From Paramacrobiotus metropolitanus (taxonomy: Eukaryota > Tardigrada > Eutardigrada > Parachela > Macrobiotidae), in assembly GCF_019649055.1 (NCBI RefSeq), contig NW_026570289.1:248001-312000 (forward strand): DNA of 64,000 nucleotides, given 5' to 3'. Each line of letters opens with the position of its first letter. Positions within the stretch are counted from its first letter, which is position 1. The notes below the pieces were generated by a model. The model worked only from the letters and a program-made list of their open reading frames with translations. It made no database searches and was not told the origin of the DNA. The position numbers were made by a program, and so were the translations under genes. This document shows, one piece after another, positions 34,001 to 43,812 of the stretch.

Positions 34001-34173
34001 CGATGTCCCGCTCTCATGCCATTCCAATTATGTTGCCAACTACGCAGTCGTCGCTGATGTTTGGGGGCAGTTTGCCTCGGGAAATGGCTGGTAATCGGAT
34101 TCACCAACGTAGAATGCCGAATTCCATACCGACAGCATGGAAGACGGTATGGAGGCAAGATCACTTTGACTGA
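31008..34173 (+). CDS. Protein kinase, three exons, arm 1 copy (intact, 448 aa)
   Basis: Exons 31008-31362, 32395-32993 and 33781-34173. Joining exons 1 and 2 recreates MEYGPGGTLQDKY. Kinase landmarks: Gly loop LGQGEMCSGVFLA, VAIK lysine in YAAKLI, HRDLKAANILL catalytic loop, DFG, GTIRYMAPE and DIWGVAC. All catalytic residues are present, so it should be an active Ser/Thr kinase, STE/MAP3K-like by its GTIRYMAPE and HRDLK motifs. Exon 3 is a Ser/Met/Pro-rich tail. I chose acceptor CCCCTCTGAG at 33779-33780 because the two arm copies differ there by a 6-bp in-frame indel. A different acceptor at 33801-33803 would give another frame of 96 residues. Intron 1 contains a solo LTR; the open reading frame survives in both arms, which suggests selection or recent duplication. 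Confidence 0.8.
31525..31972 (-). mobile_element. Solo LTR with 4-bp target duplication
   Basis: A 448-bp segment begins TGTAACAG and ends CTCTGACA (TGT...ACA ends), flanked on both sides by CTAC (31521-31524, 31973-31976). Arm 2 has a single CTAC with no insert (near 58670). A minus-strand AATAAA (about 31562) near the ACA end suggests minus orientation. No ORF of interest. It arose by LTR-LTR recombination after insertion into the kinase intron. Confidence 0.88.
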
Positions 34174-34787
34174 TGAATGATCTTCATATTCCGAGTCCGA
34201 GATTATATGGCATATTCTTACGATTTTCAACCTCCGATTTCTGTTGCTCCTCTTGCTTCCTGGAGAACAATTTCAACGATCTGCCACAATCGGGGGAACC
34301 GGCTACCGATGGTACAGGCCGCCGTCAGAATGACCGAAGAATTTGTAAAAACGTTAATGGTTAACTTGCTTGCTTGACCTGGCATCCCACATCATGCTGT
34401 TTTGTATGATAAAATATACTAAATTTAATAATATTTTAACCGCATTCTGCATCGACGTATTCAACTGAATTTTTTAGTACCACTACAGTAAGCCTTATGT
34501 TGAGTTTAGGGAATTCTTATATAAAAGCCGGCCTACCTTAATAAAATATGCGCCAAATAAAATATGAAAAACAGCTCGTATTAACACGTAAAACGTAGAG
34601 CAAAATAAAAAGGAGAAATTATACGCAAGCTGTGAAAATACAAATATGGGCACGGTGAAAGGTACAGTGATGGGTACGAATGCCATTCGGCATCCACTGT
34701 ATCCTAAGTGTAGCCACTGTACCGACACTGTACTCTATCTGCATCCACTGTACCGACCTCGTAAATTTCTTGTTCCGCCACATTCTT

Positions 34788-36342
34788 CTACGTAGCAAGC
34801 GCCAGTGCCACGAGTCCAGCCAGACCCAGAAACGCTTCTTCGTTCTTGTACCGGGCCGTCCGCTTGAAATCCCCGTCAATGAACGGCCTGACCCCGTTCA
34901 CCAGAGCCTGCTGCACATCCGCACTGGATTTCGCGTCCCTGTAACCTCGCGGGGAATCGAAGCGAAAAACTGGCTCCTGCCCCTGCAGCATCAAGATCAG
35001 GATGCACGCCAGACTCCACATATCCGATCGACGGCCGGGGCGCCCGATTTTTTTTGGATCCAATGTTTCCGGGGCTCTGTAATGGTAGGGCGGACCGCCG
35101 TTCGTTGGCACTTTGCTTGCCTTGGTCACGCTGTCCTGCAGCATGACGGCCGCACTGTAGTCGGCGACTTTCAGCGTTCGGTGCACACGCTCGGGAAAAA
35201 CTACTCGGTAAATGGCCCCGAGAATATACGTATATTCTCGGGGCGCAAGTCGCGGTGCACAGTGAGCTGGCTGTGCAGATAATCCAAACCGTCGTCCACG
35301 TCGCGAAAAGGCCGGAGAACGTCGGCCGCCGTGTAGCCCGTGTTATATCCTCTATGCCTGTCGGCTGTCGCTCACATCGAGCTCGAGTGTTTTCCCTATC
35401 CAGAAAAGCGTGCATAAATATTTATTACAGCAAAAAACAGTTGTAAAAAGTCACAGTGAAGGGAACCCAGAAGCTCCCTTTTGATAAGTCATCTACTTAC
35501 GGAAGACATAAGAAATCCAAAATATGTAAATGTCTCATAGAAAATGCAGGAAACACGAGTTCGGAGATTTATAGTTCAGCTTAAAGCAAAGCGCAGGATG
35601 GAATTTTTTCGCAGCCGTTCACATGGGAAGCTAATTTAAAACTATTACCGAAATTTTGGTAGCGACAGAATAAGGTTTTCATTTTGCTTTTCAAAGTCGT
35701 TTATTTCGATTTCTGGATGCATTTATAACAGCCTGTCCCGGTCTTCGGTTATTTATTTTTCCTTTAAAAGGAAAATCTCGTGATATTTGCGGAGCGTAAG
35801 CTTTGAAATTTACTGCACGAGATTCACATATTTCTGCCAAAATTTAGCATTTAATAATCTAATTTTTTTCTTCGTGCCGTTTGAAAATGCAATACTTGGT
35901 AAAATGGCCCATGCAGGAAGGATCTTATTGTAATAACTTCAATAAAATAAGCACATACCGTAGCAGCGCTCCATGAAAATCCGCAGATAATACTGCTGCA
36001 GCTGCGGATCGACACTATAATATCCAGAAAGTGGTAGATTACAATATTCATATGTTGGAATTCGCGGATAGATCGAAATTCCTTGACAGACGCGATTATG
36101 AGGTCATCGCATGTGGCACCGTTGGCTTTCATGGCACTGGCCACAATTTCTGGACGGAATTCGATCACTTTAACGGCAAATTTCTGGCCGCTAACGGTAT
36201 CTCGAGCTTTGAAAACAATGTTTCCGGTACTTCCGCGCCCTAACGGACGATCATTGTACACTCGTTGAGGTGATGCCGGCTTGAATTCCGCAATCCCCAA
36301 AACTGCTGTCAGCTTGGTACAGTTCTGGTCGGTTTCGTGCAT
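34788..36342 (-). pseudogene. Damaged protein kinase gene
   Basis: N-lobe exon 36342-35959: Gly loop LGRGSTGNIVFKA, VAIK-type FAVKVI, helix C SVKEFRSI. Donor GTATGT follows RCY. Exon 2 is about 35364-34788: GLDYLHSQLTVHRDLRPENI, then VADYSAA in place of DFG, RAPETLDP and RSDMWSLACIL. Two frame changes are needed: one in exon 1 near 36020 (HMNIVIYHFLDI then DPQLQQYYLRIFMERCY in another frame), and one at a 28-bp perfect palindrome (35216-35243) just after RPEN. The DFG glycine is replaced, so even a repaired protein may be a pseudokinase. Sequencing errors or tiny introns could be an alternative explanation. Confidence 0.65.
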
Positions 36343-37432
36343 TCTTCCTTTGAATCACGGCAAGGATTTCAAGATCAAGAATTTTTAATGAACGCTTCAG
36401 CACGAGTATGGCGTACAGAGTACGGATATACGTAGACATATGTTCGTATGTGTGTCTCAGCCTTTATTGTCCTGTGGTTGGTACAATTCAAGATCGTCAA
36501 TACATGTAGTTCACAATTTCACGAAAACAATCAAACAAAGTGCTACGTAACTGACAACAAGGCAACATTTTGGCGCCGCAAAAAGGGCAAGCCGACCTGC
36601 ACATCACAAAGGGGCCTAAAAAAGAATGAAGAAGCAAAAGCTGATTGGACAACTCCGCCCACTCCAAATGCCGATGGCGAATGGCAATTGCACAGTCTTT
36701 GATGGAATGAGAGGCCCCTCCTCCTCGATGTTTGGCACACGGCAGCATGGATGGAGGCATACGTTTCACGATGTTGTACAAGATGTGTTGTCAACTGGGC
36801 ACAACAGCATCTTAAGCTACCAAGACGGCCTGTATGAATGTTTTCGTTGGCTTGTTCCGATCGGTCGCGCACAATTATGCAAAGGAAAAGCACTTCCTTG
36901 TGGATGCAGCTAGCCAGCTCGCGACACATGTCTCCTTTAACTTCTTCGTCAGATAACGGTGCGGCTGCATTTGATTATTACCCTAATCCAAAATATTGCA
37001 CTTGTGCAAACAGTTCATTACTTCAAGTATCGTGAAAGGTGTAACATGTGGGTCACGTTCCAAGCCAGACAATATCCCAATGGTACCCACTTGCTCGGGA
37101 CAGGAAAAGCAACACCATAATTCACAAATTCTACTCTTACAGGCGTTATATAATTTGAGTATCCTCTAAAAGAACTATGTATGCTAGCGGTGGTTGGCAA
37201 CCACATCAGTACACCGAGCGAGTGCCATACCACTGGAAAATGGCATTAGATTTGTGGAACGGGAAAAGCGTGGCGTACGCCTTTCGTGGCGTCAGACAAA
37301 TTTTATGCTATTGGCGAAGGCTTAATAGTAATGTTTACGTTGCAGCACAATATTTACTACAGCAATTTATTTCTCATAAATTCATACATCCACTGTCGGT
37401 TAACAATATAACCGTACACACTGTTATATCAA
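36343..37432. other. Intergenic, no supported gene
   Basis: Frames on both strands are short and lack recognisable domains. Confidence 0.4.
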
Positions 37433-37548
37433 GACTGAATAAAACAACTAAAATCGTCGCCGTGACAGAATAAAACAACCAAAATCGTCGCCGTCGTCTA
37501 AAATCGTCGCCGTGACTGAATAAAACAACTAAAATTGTCGCCGTCGTT
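37433..37548. repeat. Short tandem repeat, unit about 31 bp
   Basis: About 3.5 imperfect copies of a unit containing AATAAAACAACTAAAATCGTC and GCCGT. Confidence 0.85.
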
Positions 37549-37711
37549 TATTCTTTCCTGCCAAAGTGCCCAACTGCAGCGGCATTTCCCTTCATATTAG
37601 CCCAACTAATTCGCTATTCAAGAAATGTCGGGGATCAGCTCTCGTGTTTATCCGCCTCGCTGGGATACACCCAATGCCAATTTTTAGAGCTTTTAGGGTT
37701 GAAGCAGAAGG

Positions 37712-39573
37712 TCACATTCGTGGATGCTTGTGCCACGGCCGTACATCCCATATTCTCTGCAAGACACCTCGTGGAGACTGCGAATGCAGCGGTGTATTGC
37801 GTACCTGAGCCAAATCGCGAATGCGAACGACATTCCGTGAGCGATACAACGTCTCCACGTAGCTGAAGCGCTGACGTTCAGCATGCTGTTCCATCCAGTT
37901 CATTTTACGGAACAGCGTCCCAATGAGCGTCAGCCCAAGCAACCGTTCAACGTCTTCCTGCATCGTCCTGGCCGTGACTTCGGTAGGCAAATCATTTGCG
38001 CTGTTAAGCGCGCCCGGCAGGACAGCGCGTTCGTGCGTATAGCGTCGCAGCATCTCTTCGCAGACATCCAGTGTCTGGCGATCCCCTCCGGCAGCAACTT
38101 TCTGCTTTTCTTGGTTAATCAGCTGGTGGAGATATTCATCCAGAGCATCCTTGTGATTGGACATGGCGTTGGTTTTCAGAAAATAAGCATATTTCGATGC
38201 CATGGTGATGATGATATCCAGCTCATTCTGTAGCTCCACCTTCTGGCTCTCTAACTGGCGGACAACATTTTCCGCCGCTACAATATCCAGATCCTTTTGC
38301 TTTAACAGACCGGGAATGCTCTCGTCCATAACCTTAATGGGCTTGACACGGTATTCGTTTTTGACAAGCATGTGGTTTTCATAACCGCATCCACAATGGG
38401 TGCATTTACCGGCGTCGTTCATCATTTGACATATACGCAAGGCTTCAACATTAGTCGTCCCAGCGGGTACGTCTTGCGCTTCACAGTGCGGGTGGCACCA
38501 TGTCTTGTGATTAATCCGCGTCTGCCCCGTATTGTCCTGGTACAAGTACATCTCGATGCAGCTCGGCGCAGTACACACCAACCGCGGATGAGGGATTTCC
38601 ACCAGCTCCAATTGGTCCTTGCTAACATACTGTTTACTCAGGAGGACGCCCTTATATTCTTTAAGTAACGCCAGTTCATTCTGTTTGCCATGCGTACTGT
38701 TGATGTTTGCTTCGTGAATCGTGGTGATTTGCGCCATGAGTTTCGTCAGGTCCCGGAATAAGCAGCGTGCTTCATTCAACGTAATGGTTGCCTGCGTTTG
38801 GTGCGCGTCGAGTCGGGTCACGTGATCTATCAAGCGCGCCGTCTCCTCCACCGACTTCTCCCAGCTTTTGGCATAATTCTCCCGCTCCTTCTTGCTGAAC
38901 TGGATCCCGGCTTTGCTAGCGGCCAGGAACCGTACCGACTCGTTGTCCAGACAAAACATGGTGCTTTTGTTTAGCGGAATATTGATATTGCTACTCTGCT
39001 CCAAAAGTGTGGCCAGTGGCGCCATTGTGTCCCCAGGGCGATACCATGTCGACCGCGTATGAGTAAAGACGAAGATCAAATTGCGGGAAGCATCTTTGTG
39101 CAGGCGAGCCAGCAGTTCCTGCACACAGAACTGGAACATCAGGTTGGACATAGTGCAAAAGGGTTTTAGAAGAACGCATATTCCGTGAATCTCTGAGACA
39201 TGCGAGATATGTGAGAGGATCTTCTCGAAATTTTTCCTGTCGCGATCCGGATCAAGAGTGTTCCCAGTTCCTGGGGTATCGATTAAGCGAACGATGCGGT
39301 CTTTGTACGGAAAGGCGTAAGTTTTGGTATCCTGTGGGGCATCATCGGTTAATTCCCTGCTTGCCAGCGGACTGTTCGCTTTATGCTCGACAAGCGTCCC
39401 ACCGGGATTGTAACCCATGTTAATTTGTCTGGGTACGTAATTTTCCTCCGTTAGAGTGAAAGACGAGGGTATCAAACATATGAGACCTTCCCGCTCGGCT
39501 ATGGTCAACGAATCATAGGTTAGGTAGTTGATGAAGCCGTTAATCCATGTGGACTTTCCGACACCAGGTTCAC
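37712..39573 (-). CDS. P-loop GTPase main exon, copy B
   Basis: Paralogue of 15868-17720 in the opposite orientation. Acceptor CTGACAG at 39574 gives, with the upstream exon, LLLLGEPGVGKS. The G3 motif is DTPGTGN. It has the same order: G domain, Cys/His cluster (CTAPSC...WCHPHC...CTHCGC...H), coiled coil with ELQNELDIIITMASKYAYFLKTNAMS, and C-terminal tail. The G3 end is DTPGTGN here and DTPGIGD in copy A. Protein identity to copy A is moderate, far below that of the arm duplicates, so this pair is older. Frame intact. Confidence 0.75.
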
Positions 39574-39854
39574 CTGTCAGCAACAAAATCTTTAAGATAT
39601 TGCTAGACAAAAGCGGCTTACGCACAGTTGAGCCTGCGGACTATAAACTAAATAAAAGGTGAGTGCCTGGTGTTCCTGTACAACGCGGATACCGGAATTG
39701 CAGGGTTGTACCAGTTCTTATCTCTTCTTCTTTCCTCAATAACGTCCGATGGTGGCGTGCGGGAAGCGTATTCAACCACGCCCCCGAGTCGCCATGCCAT
39801 TGTACACGCTGGTGGCCGTTAAGACATAATGCCGACAAATCATTGATCTTCAAC
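39574..39854 (-). other. Intron of GTPase gene, copy B (281 bp)
   Basis: GT donor after TTTTAG and acceptor GACAG, same phase and position (inside the glycine before the P-loop) as the 2.9-kb intron of copy A. Confidence 0.7.
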
Positions 39855-40188
39855 CTAAAAGGAGCAGATTTATTTCCTTCGGAGGTTTATAGGTTCGCAG
39901 TTTCTTTTTTAGTTCTTGAGGCTCTGCATGGATTTGGCCGATCCCGTGGCCAGGCTTGTTACAACGGAAGCGATACGTGTTGGCGGGGGCACTTCCACAC
40001 TGACAATACAGTTTATCGTCGTACCCGTACTGAATTCGTGATCGGCACGTGTCGCAAAACCACGCTCGGTCCAGAACACCACAGGTTTCATAGCGGTGTC
40101 CCGGACATGGAAACTCAAAGTCCACAAAATACTTTGGCTTTGTTAGATGCGTATCTTGTCGTACGCTACTGGAAAGCGCTGTACACAA
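39855..40188 (-). CDS. Cys-rich N-terminal exon of P-loop GTPase, copy B
   Basis: FEFPCPGHRYETC, WFCDTCRSRIQYGY, YCQCG and FRCNKPGHG match the exon of copy A and end EINLLLLG. The frame stays open upstream to about 40270, so the exon is probably longer than the first listed start, with an upstream exon unresolved. Confidence 0.65.
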
Positions 40189-40731
40189 GGGCTCCTCTTG
40201 AAGTGGTGCTGCTTCATCTGGTGCTGTCAGTGGGTTTCTTGCACCACTATTTGAAAGACAACACTTCCGTCAGGAATCAGGACCACAATCAGCAAATACC
40301 GGAAACCAACAAATTGCGGTATTCAACAAATTCTCGGCAATAAAAAGGCTTTCGGGAAAAAATCTTAAATAACGATCGGACATTACCGTTACCAGTCCTT
40401 TTAGCTCGCGGCTACCCGAACAGCCTAAGCTGACGGTAGTTCTAACGCTTTTGTTCATACAAAATTCAGTTCCGTTGTTTTTCAGTGCTAAGTTACTTTT
40501 ATTCTGTCATGGAGTTCATCCATAGTTCCTCGATACAGTTACGCTGTTTACGTATCAAGTTGCATAAAATTACTTTTCTGGGTGGACAGTGCGCAGAAAG
40601 ATCGGTGACCGCAACATTGTGGCGGTTGTCTGTTTTGCGATGACATTTTAAAATTTAATATAAAATAAAAACAGGGATTTTAAAATTTAATATCGGAAGC
40701 ATGACAGTATTACTAACCCCTGTTCTTGTGC

Positions 40732-41523
40732 TTACCCTTCGGGTTCCTGTTCCTTGTTTGTAGTCGTGACCGGTGTGAGAATGGTGGTTCTCGCTGCGAG
40801 ATTTTCCAACGCCCGTGGCTTGAAAACCGTGGTATAGACTAACGCCGTCAGTCCAACAACGGCTGTAAGAATCCCTGGCCAAAAATCGTCATGCCGTACA
40901 AGATGCCAGCCGATTAAAACAACGATAAGCAGAGCCACCTGGACGGCGTACGTCACCACATCGTAACCATGCAGCATGGCCCGGAATGTATATGGTCCAA
41001 TATCCACCTGCATGTCGCGCATATGCGCCAACGCTCGCTCCACACTGTTACCGAACTGCGCTACACCCAACCTTTCCAGTCCGTGCACGTGGAGATTGGT
41101 GTTTCCAATCACCTTGGCCACTTCCAGCAGCCGCTGACCGAAACTCTCGCCGACTTCGTTCAGTCCAGAAATATCGATATTGTAATTGGTGAGAATTTCG
41201 GCAGCCTCTACCAATGACTGGCCGAACTCGCGTCCCAGTTCCCGTCCCACCGTTTCCAGACCGCCGACATTCATCTGCATATTCTGGAAAGCTTCCGCGG
41301 CCTTTTGCAGATGCTGGCCGAACTGCGCCACCGGGTCTAGTCCGTGTACAGTGTGCTGGCCGATTGCGTGGACGATGTGCTGGGTGTGGCGCAGCTGGAT
41401 TGCCGCTTGCTGAAGATCCCGTCCGAATCGTTCCAGACCGGCTTGCGTTTGGGCGGCAGCAACAGCCCCAGCATTCCTCCCCACGTTCCCGAAAAGTTTT
41501 TTTGCTAGCCATGCAATGGGCAT
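40732..41523 (-). CDS. Helical-repeat membrane-anchored protein (263 aa), copy B
   Basis: Paralogue of 11220-11978. The repeats again begin FG(R/Q).L..AA...., end GL..(V/L)G, and number five (FGRDL, FGQHL, FGQSL, FGQRL, FGNSV). The membrane hairpin is strongly conserved: YAVQVALLIVVLIGWHLV and WPGILTAVVGLTALVYT. The first repeat is stretched by a His-rich insert (HIVHAIGQHTVHG). It lies upstream of, and parallel to, GTPase copy B, as copy A lies upstream of GTPase A. Unrecognised family. The conserved pairing suggests the two products act together. Confidence 0.75.
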   Translation of the reverse strand: MPIAWLAKKLFGNVGRNAGAVAAAQTQAGLERFGRDLQQAAIQLRHTQHIVHAIGQHTVHGLDPVAQFGQHLQKAAEAFQNMQMNVGGLETVGRELGREFGQSLVEAAEILTNYNIDISGLNEVGESFGQRLLEVAKVIGNTNLHVHGLERLGVAQFGNSVERALAHMRDMQVDIGPYTFRAMLHGYDVVTYAVQVALLIVVLIGWHLVRHDDFWPGILTAVVGLTALVYTTVFKPRALENLAARTTILTPVTTTNKEQEPEG

Positions 41524-41599
41524 GGCTGTTGCAGTTCATACAGTTCTGCCGTCCCAAAAAGAGGGTCTTCAATCAGACAAAAAATCGTGCGGATTGATG

Positions 41600-43090
41600 T
41601 GTGACTGGTTACGGAAACGCGTTGTAGGTATAACCATATGTAACAATAGATGAATAACGGCACTTCCCTAAAAGTAAATTCCTTTAATCAGCACGAACGA
41701 CCCGGTCTATTTACAATGTTAGGTGACAAGGGTGGAAATAAATATTTGCACACCGTTAAAGTGACAGGAAGCACTGCGATTTACTAGTAACATTAACTAG
41801 ATTAAGTAAAAGGAAGAATCAAGAAACCAAGCGCATGGATCGAAGGATTTGTCTCACTTACAGTACAGTCCGAGCTCGACCGTGCAGCAACCGCACCAAA
41901 TGAGGTCGTGCCACCAACTGAAAGGTAGAAAGCAGGGTAAGTGCAGGATTTAAGCTCCAAAAAAATTGTCCAGCGCAATTCCACAGTCGTGAAGAAAGGA
42001 AGTGGTAGAAGCTAATTCCAATTACAAATGTTAATTTTGAAAAATTGTTTAATGAAGGCCGATGCCCAATCGTAGACATTTATATTCAGTTAGTCAACAT
42101 TACACCGTAATCGTATTATGTGTACATTAACCGCCTGCAATGTTATCGTTTGTAAACGGATGTGGTCTGTATAAATAAAAAGGTGAGAACACTGGCGCAC
42201 TTTCAGGTGGCTTTAATGGACAAATTGTTCCGAAAATGAATGTGATAGACGTATTGTTGAATGAGCACATCTGATTCTAGACAACAATTGTGCTGGAATT
42301 TGACATATGACAGGTTATCATCTTACCAGAAGAATATCGTGCGCAACAATCAAAAGTCATTGCGCACCATGATAAGACTGTGAGTGTCAGCAAAGTCGAC
42401 GCTTGAGAGCAGCAACGGTAACTAAAAGTATTATCGTTTCACACAAGTTTGATAGTGCTTCTTGTGCGCAAATGAAAGTTTTCAAGGCTTAGTCAACACA
42501 GCTTTCCCCTTGGCGTTGAATAAAATTTATTTTGGATTATGAGATTGAAGTCCATTGGTGAATAGCTACTGTATATCCAGCTGCCTGTTTGCCAAATCGC
42601 AAGTTTTGTACACCATCCCGTATAAAGAGTACACAGATCTACGGCACGTGTACATACGAGGATCGGTCAGGTGTATTCGTTAGGATGCCAAGGAAAAAGA
42701 TCTATATCTCCACAGCCGCGTAACCATTGAAGCAGAAATGCAAAACCTGAGCTTTCGAAGCAAATTAGAAGGAAACAAAAAAAGCTGGAAAAACTAATTG
42801 ATTCAGTTAAGTAATGATGAATTCGGAGTCATATGTAACGGTCAGTAATGGAAAACAAGCAAAATATTCGTTCATTATTAATGGAAATAATTGATTTATA
42901 ATACTTCGTAAATAACAAATAAGCAGATCGGTAAAGAGGTTTTGTGTTGGACTGTAAAAACATTCTGAAACTGGTTCTAACAAAATACCGCACAACAGGA
43001 GCATGGACTTATGGTACCATCCTAATCCTTATCAGCTTATCACCTTATACAGACTGGTAGGGTCTATGCATAGCAAACCGCATTTACTAC
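41600..43090. other. Intergenic, no supported gene
   Basis: AT-rich with short frames only. Confidence 0.4.
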
Positions 43091-43664
43091 GGACGACAAA
43101 AAGAAGTTGAACCGATCAGTCGGTCCGCGGTTCAAAAATAACCTCGCAACGACACGCCACCAGTAAAACTTGGACGCTTACTCACTTTCCTTGCATGCTA
43201 CTTTCAGACGCTCGCGCTCCGTGAATATCGAGGTGCAACTATACTAATTGCATATCATAAGGTGTAGAAAAAAATATTAACTTTTTGGTACTAAAAATGT
43301 GGCTGTTTATGGCGTACAGCACAAATTCTAGCCATTTTGCTTTCCCATAGACTTAAGCATAGATTGCAAGCCAAACGGTTTTGCGCACACATCGGCTATG
43401 CTGTGCCTACGAGAAAGCAAAATGGCTAGAATTTGTGCTGTTCGCCATAAACAGCCACGTTTAGCATAAAAAAGTTAAGAATTTTTTTCTACGCCTTTTG
43501 ATATTGTGCAATTAGGGTAGTTGCACTTCGATATTCACGGAGCGCGAGCGTGAGTAGCATGCAAAGAAAGTGAGTAAGCGTCTAAGTTTTACTGGTGGCG
43601 TGTCGTTGCGAGGTTATTTTTGAACCGCGGACCGACTGATCGGTTCAACTTCTTTTCGTCGTCC
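43091..43664. mobile_element. Inverted-repeat element, arms about 253 bp
   Basis: 43091-43344 is the reverse complement of 43413-43664 with scattered mismatches, around a 68-bp spacer. Ends are GGACGAC...GTCGTCC. It has no coding capacity and no clear target duplication. A MITE or foldback-type relic. Confidence 0.8.
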
Positions 43665-43812
43665 ATTGTATGTGTCCCGCAGTGACAGCAGTCTATATTT
43701 TTAAAGATAACAATGTTCGGTAGCTGCGCTTAATATTGATTTCTAAAATGTATAATTTATTTCCGACTATAAAGGCATTTGAGGTTTATGCAACGCTGAC
43801 GGTCTCTTGCCA

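Larger units (their letters stand above)
20785..34675 (+). repeat. Arm 1 of large inverted duplication
   Basis: It matches 55707-64000 in reverse complement at roughly 90% by eye, apart from insertions. The inner boundary is sharp: GGGCACGGTGAAAGGTACAG at 34651 onward pairs with the start of arm 2, then similarity stops at 34675/55707. The outer end cannot be seen because arm 2 runs off the window. Confidence 0.9.

Noticed and set aside
33816-34094. Alternative frame of the last kinase exon (MCGEYRAVG...)
   Set aside because: It competes with the chosen frame. Acceptor position and the in-frame 6-bp indel at the exon start favour the other frame, but it is not excluded.
36900-36935. Short similarity to about 25146 (CGCAGCTAGCC..TTCGCGACACG)
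   Set aside because: Only about 35 bp with mismatches; too little to define a repeat.
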